The notes beneath the pieces are model-generated. The model saw only the letters and a program-made list of their open reading frames with translations. It was not told where the DNA came from and did no database searches. A stretch of DNA of 64,000 bases from Paenibacillus alba. Its GTDB lineage: Bacteria > Bacillota > Bacilli > Paenibacillales > NBRC-103111. Both the position numbers and the translations under genes were made by a program. Below, one piece after another: positions 62,650 to 64,000 of the stretch (positions are counted from its first letter, which is position 1; each line of letters starts with the position of its first letter). The DNA is taken from the NCBI RefSeq assembly GCF_013204855.1, contig NZ_JABMKZ010000039.1:1-64000 (forward strand), read 5' to 3'.

Positions 62650-63687
62650 ATGAAAAGAAAATTAATGCTATGGGGAGGAGTAGGAGTTATACTCCTTCTT
62701 CTTTCTATTCTGGTGAGTTTAACGCTAGGTACAGCAGAGCTTCCCATCTTCCAAATAGCGGGTATTCTCGGCAAGCATATTCCTTGGCTTGGTGATGTTA
62801 TTCCTGTTAGTTGGCCGCAATCGGCGGAGCAAATTATTAATAAAGTGAGATTTCCCCGCGTGTTGCTTGGCATTTTGGTAGGTGCATCGCTTTCCATTGC
62901 GGGAGCAGCTTTCCAAGGGGTGCTCCGCAATCCTCTTGCAGATCCTTATGCGCTGGGTGTTTCTTCAGGAGCATCGGTAGGAGCTGCTTTTCTCATTTAT
63001 TTTGGCCTGCAGATGGCTTGGTTCGGACAGTGGTCGATTCCGATCGTTGCCTTCGTGACGGGGCTCCTTTCTTTATTCCTTGTGCTTAAGCTTGCACAGA
63101 TTGACGGCAAGCTGAAGATGGAGACGCTTATCTTATCAGGCGTTGTCATGCAAGCTTTCCTAGGGGCGATTGTGTCGTTCATGGTATCGATTTCGAAGCA
63201 GGTTATTAATGAAATTGTGTTCTGGTTAATGGGCAGCTTGGCTATGCGCGGCTGGTCTTATATTTATATCATTTCACCTTATTTACTAATTGGTATTTTG
63301 GTGCTTCTGAGTTACGCCAGATCCATGAATTTACTCTCGTTAGGCGAGCGTCAGGCTTCCCATCTTGGTGTGAATGTGGAACGGACGAAGCTGGTTGTTT
63401 TGATCACAGCTACGTTCTTAACCGCTGCAGCCGTATCCGTTGCGGGTGTGATCGGCTTTGTAGGTCTCATTGTGCCTCATTTGGTGCGCTTGATTGTAGG
63501 ACCTGATTACCGATTGATTATTCCACTTTCCGCCATTGGCGGAGGTATCTATGTGTTATGGGCTGATACGCTTGCCCGCACCTTGTTAAGCCCAACCGAG
63601 ATTCCGCTTGGTGTCATCACGGCTTTTCTGGGCGCGCCTTTTTTCGCCTATTTGCTTCACAAAGATAAGAAAACGTTAAGAGGTTGA
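62650..63687 (+). CDS. btuC: cobalamin ABC transporter permease
   Basis: A 345-residue FecCD-family permease with about ten membrane helices, RVLLGILVGASLSIAGAAFQ near the N-terminus, LADPYALGVSSGASVGAA, and VAGVIGFVGLIVPHLVRL near the C-terminus. Its ATG directly follows the stop of btuF. It forms the channel of the vitamin B12 importer. Confidence 0.93.
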   Translation: MKRKLMLWGGVGVILLLLSILVSLTLGTAELPIFQIAGILGKHIPWLGDVIPVSWPQSAEQIINKVRFPRVLLGILVGASLSIAGAAFQGVLRNPLADPYALGVSSGASVGAAFLIYFGLQMAWFGQWSIPIVAFVTGLLSLFLVLKLAQIDGKLKMETLILSGVVMQAFLGAIVSFMVSISKQVINEIVFWLMGSLAMRGWSYIYIISPYLLIGILVLLSYARSMNLLSLGERQASHLGVNVERTKLVVLITATFLTAAAVSVAGVIGFVGLIVPHLVRLIVGPDYRLIIPLSAIGGGIYVLWADTLARTLLSPTEIPLGVITAFLGAPFFAYLLHKDKKTLRG

Positions 63688-63692
63688 TCACG

Positions 63693-64000
63693 ATGATTAA
63701 AGTGGAGCAGCTTTGTCAGAGCTTTTTGGACCAGCAGGTTCTGGAACAGATTAGCTTTGAGGTCAAGCAAGGTGAGTTTTTTGGCATTATTGGACCCAAC
63801 GGCAGTGGGAAATCGACGCTGCTTCGGCTTTTGTCGGGGATTGATCCGATCAAAAAGGGAAAAGTGCTGCTGGATGAGCGCACAGCCGCCTCCTTCTCGC
63901 GGAAGGAGCTTGCCAGATGGCTGGCCGTGCTGCAGCAGGACGCACTTCCTCCGGTCGGCTTTACGGTCCGTGAAGTGGTGGAAATGGGGCGATATCCTTT
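63693..64000 (+). CDS. btuD: cobalamin ABC transporter ATP-binding protein (cut by window end)
   Basis: The first 102 codons only. Walker A GPNGSGKST is present, then the Q-loop region VLQQDALPPVGFTVREVVEMG. It starts five nt after btuC. It would drive the BtuCF importer; Walker B and the signature lie beyond the window. Confidence 0.9.
   Translation, partial: MIKVEQLCQSFLDQQVLEQISFEVKQGEFFGIIGPNGSGKSTLLRLLSGIDPIKKGKVLLDERTAASFSRKELARWLAVLQQDALPPVGFTVREVVEMGRYP

Overview
The window looks like chromosomal DNA of an endospore-forming Bacillota bacterium of the Paenibacillaceae type. The support is: a 5S rRNA close to Paenibacillus 5S; strong AGGAGG ribosome sites with frequent GTG/TTG starts; a T-box leader before pheS-pheT; a Spo0E-family phosphatase; a SigW-type promoter before pspA; and a giant SLH-anchored surface protein. 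The species cannot be fixed from the sequence alone. I saw no transposase, integrase, CRISPR array or complete prophage.

Layout. 1-700: end of an rRNA operon, its terminator, and a non-coding stretch with inverted copies of a short repeat. 0.7-6.6 kb: an antitoxin/PIN pair, a D-2-hydroxyacid dehydrogenase, a CDF metal exporter, an HTH-TPR regulator and two unknown proteins. 6.7-9.6 kb (minus): a Fur-boxed siderophore-binding lipoprotein and a Tat-exported PhoX phosphatase. 9.8-18.1 kb: two tail-collar genes (three collar domains) followed by a 2224-residue surface protein made of beta-helix, 14 cadherin-like repeats and SLH domains. 18.2-23.3 kb: a Nudix gene, then a bacitracin/lantibiotic-immunity type ABC exporter divergent from a two-component system. 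23.4-28.4 kb: GNAT, MATE pump with divergent TetR and three shared operator-like repeats, erythromycin-esterase-like lipoprotein, pentapeptide-repeat protein. 28.6-30.7 kb: a frameshifted htrA and a decayed esterase. 30.8-33.6 kb: nikR, a DUF2203 gene, a CopC-CopD fusion and a small gene.

33.6-39.2 kb is the most rearranged part. A 547-bp truncated copy of the 3' half of glsA plus its downstream hairpins lies in direct orientation about 4.4 kb from the intact glsA. Between the two copies sits an ECF sigma / anti-sigma / membrane protein / DUF4097 / DUF2306 operon. 39.3-43.1 kb: aldo/keto reductase, signal peptidase I, and a MarR-controlled DHA2 drug pump.

43.2-53.6 kb is a housekeeping block: T-box, pheS, pheT, a zapA gene extended by about 500 residues of glutamine-rich coiled coil with exact 49-residue repeats, cvpA and mutS2. 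The rnhC and polX genes often found in this neighbourhood are absent, and a CheY-like gene, a CuA-type cupredoxin lipoprotein and a YvlD-like membrane protein sit between cvpA and mutS2. 53.6-57.0 kb: a SigW-promoted pspA, a DUF350 gene, an unlisted 27-codon membrane peptide, a zinc-ribbon protein and an MFS gene. 57.1-61.3 kb: cysK, an alaR-alaT pair, a Spo0E-like gene and a lipoprotein. 61.3-64 kb: a cobalamin riboswitch followed by btuF, btuC and btuD, the last cut by the window end.

The strongest unusual signals are the long repeat-built ZapA, the glsA direct repeats bracketing the ECF operon, the collar-protein/giant-surface-protein operon with its four-domain block duplication, and a stem-loop that would cover the htrA ribosome site.
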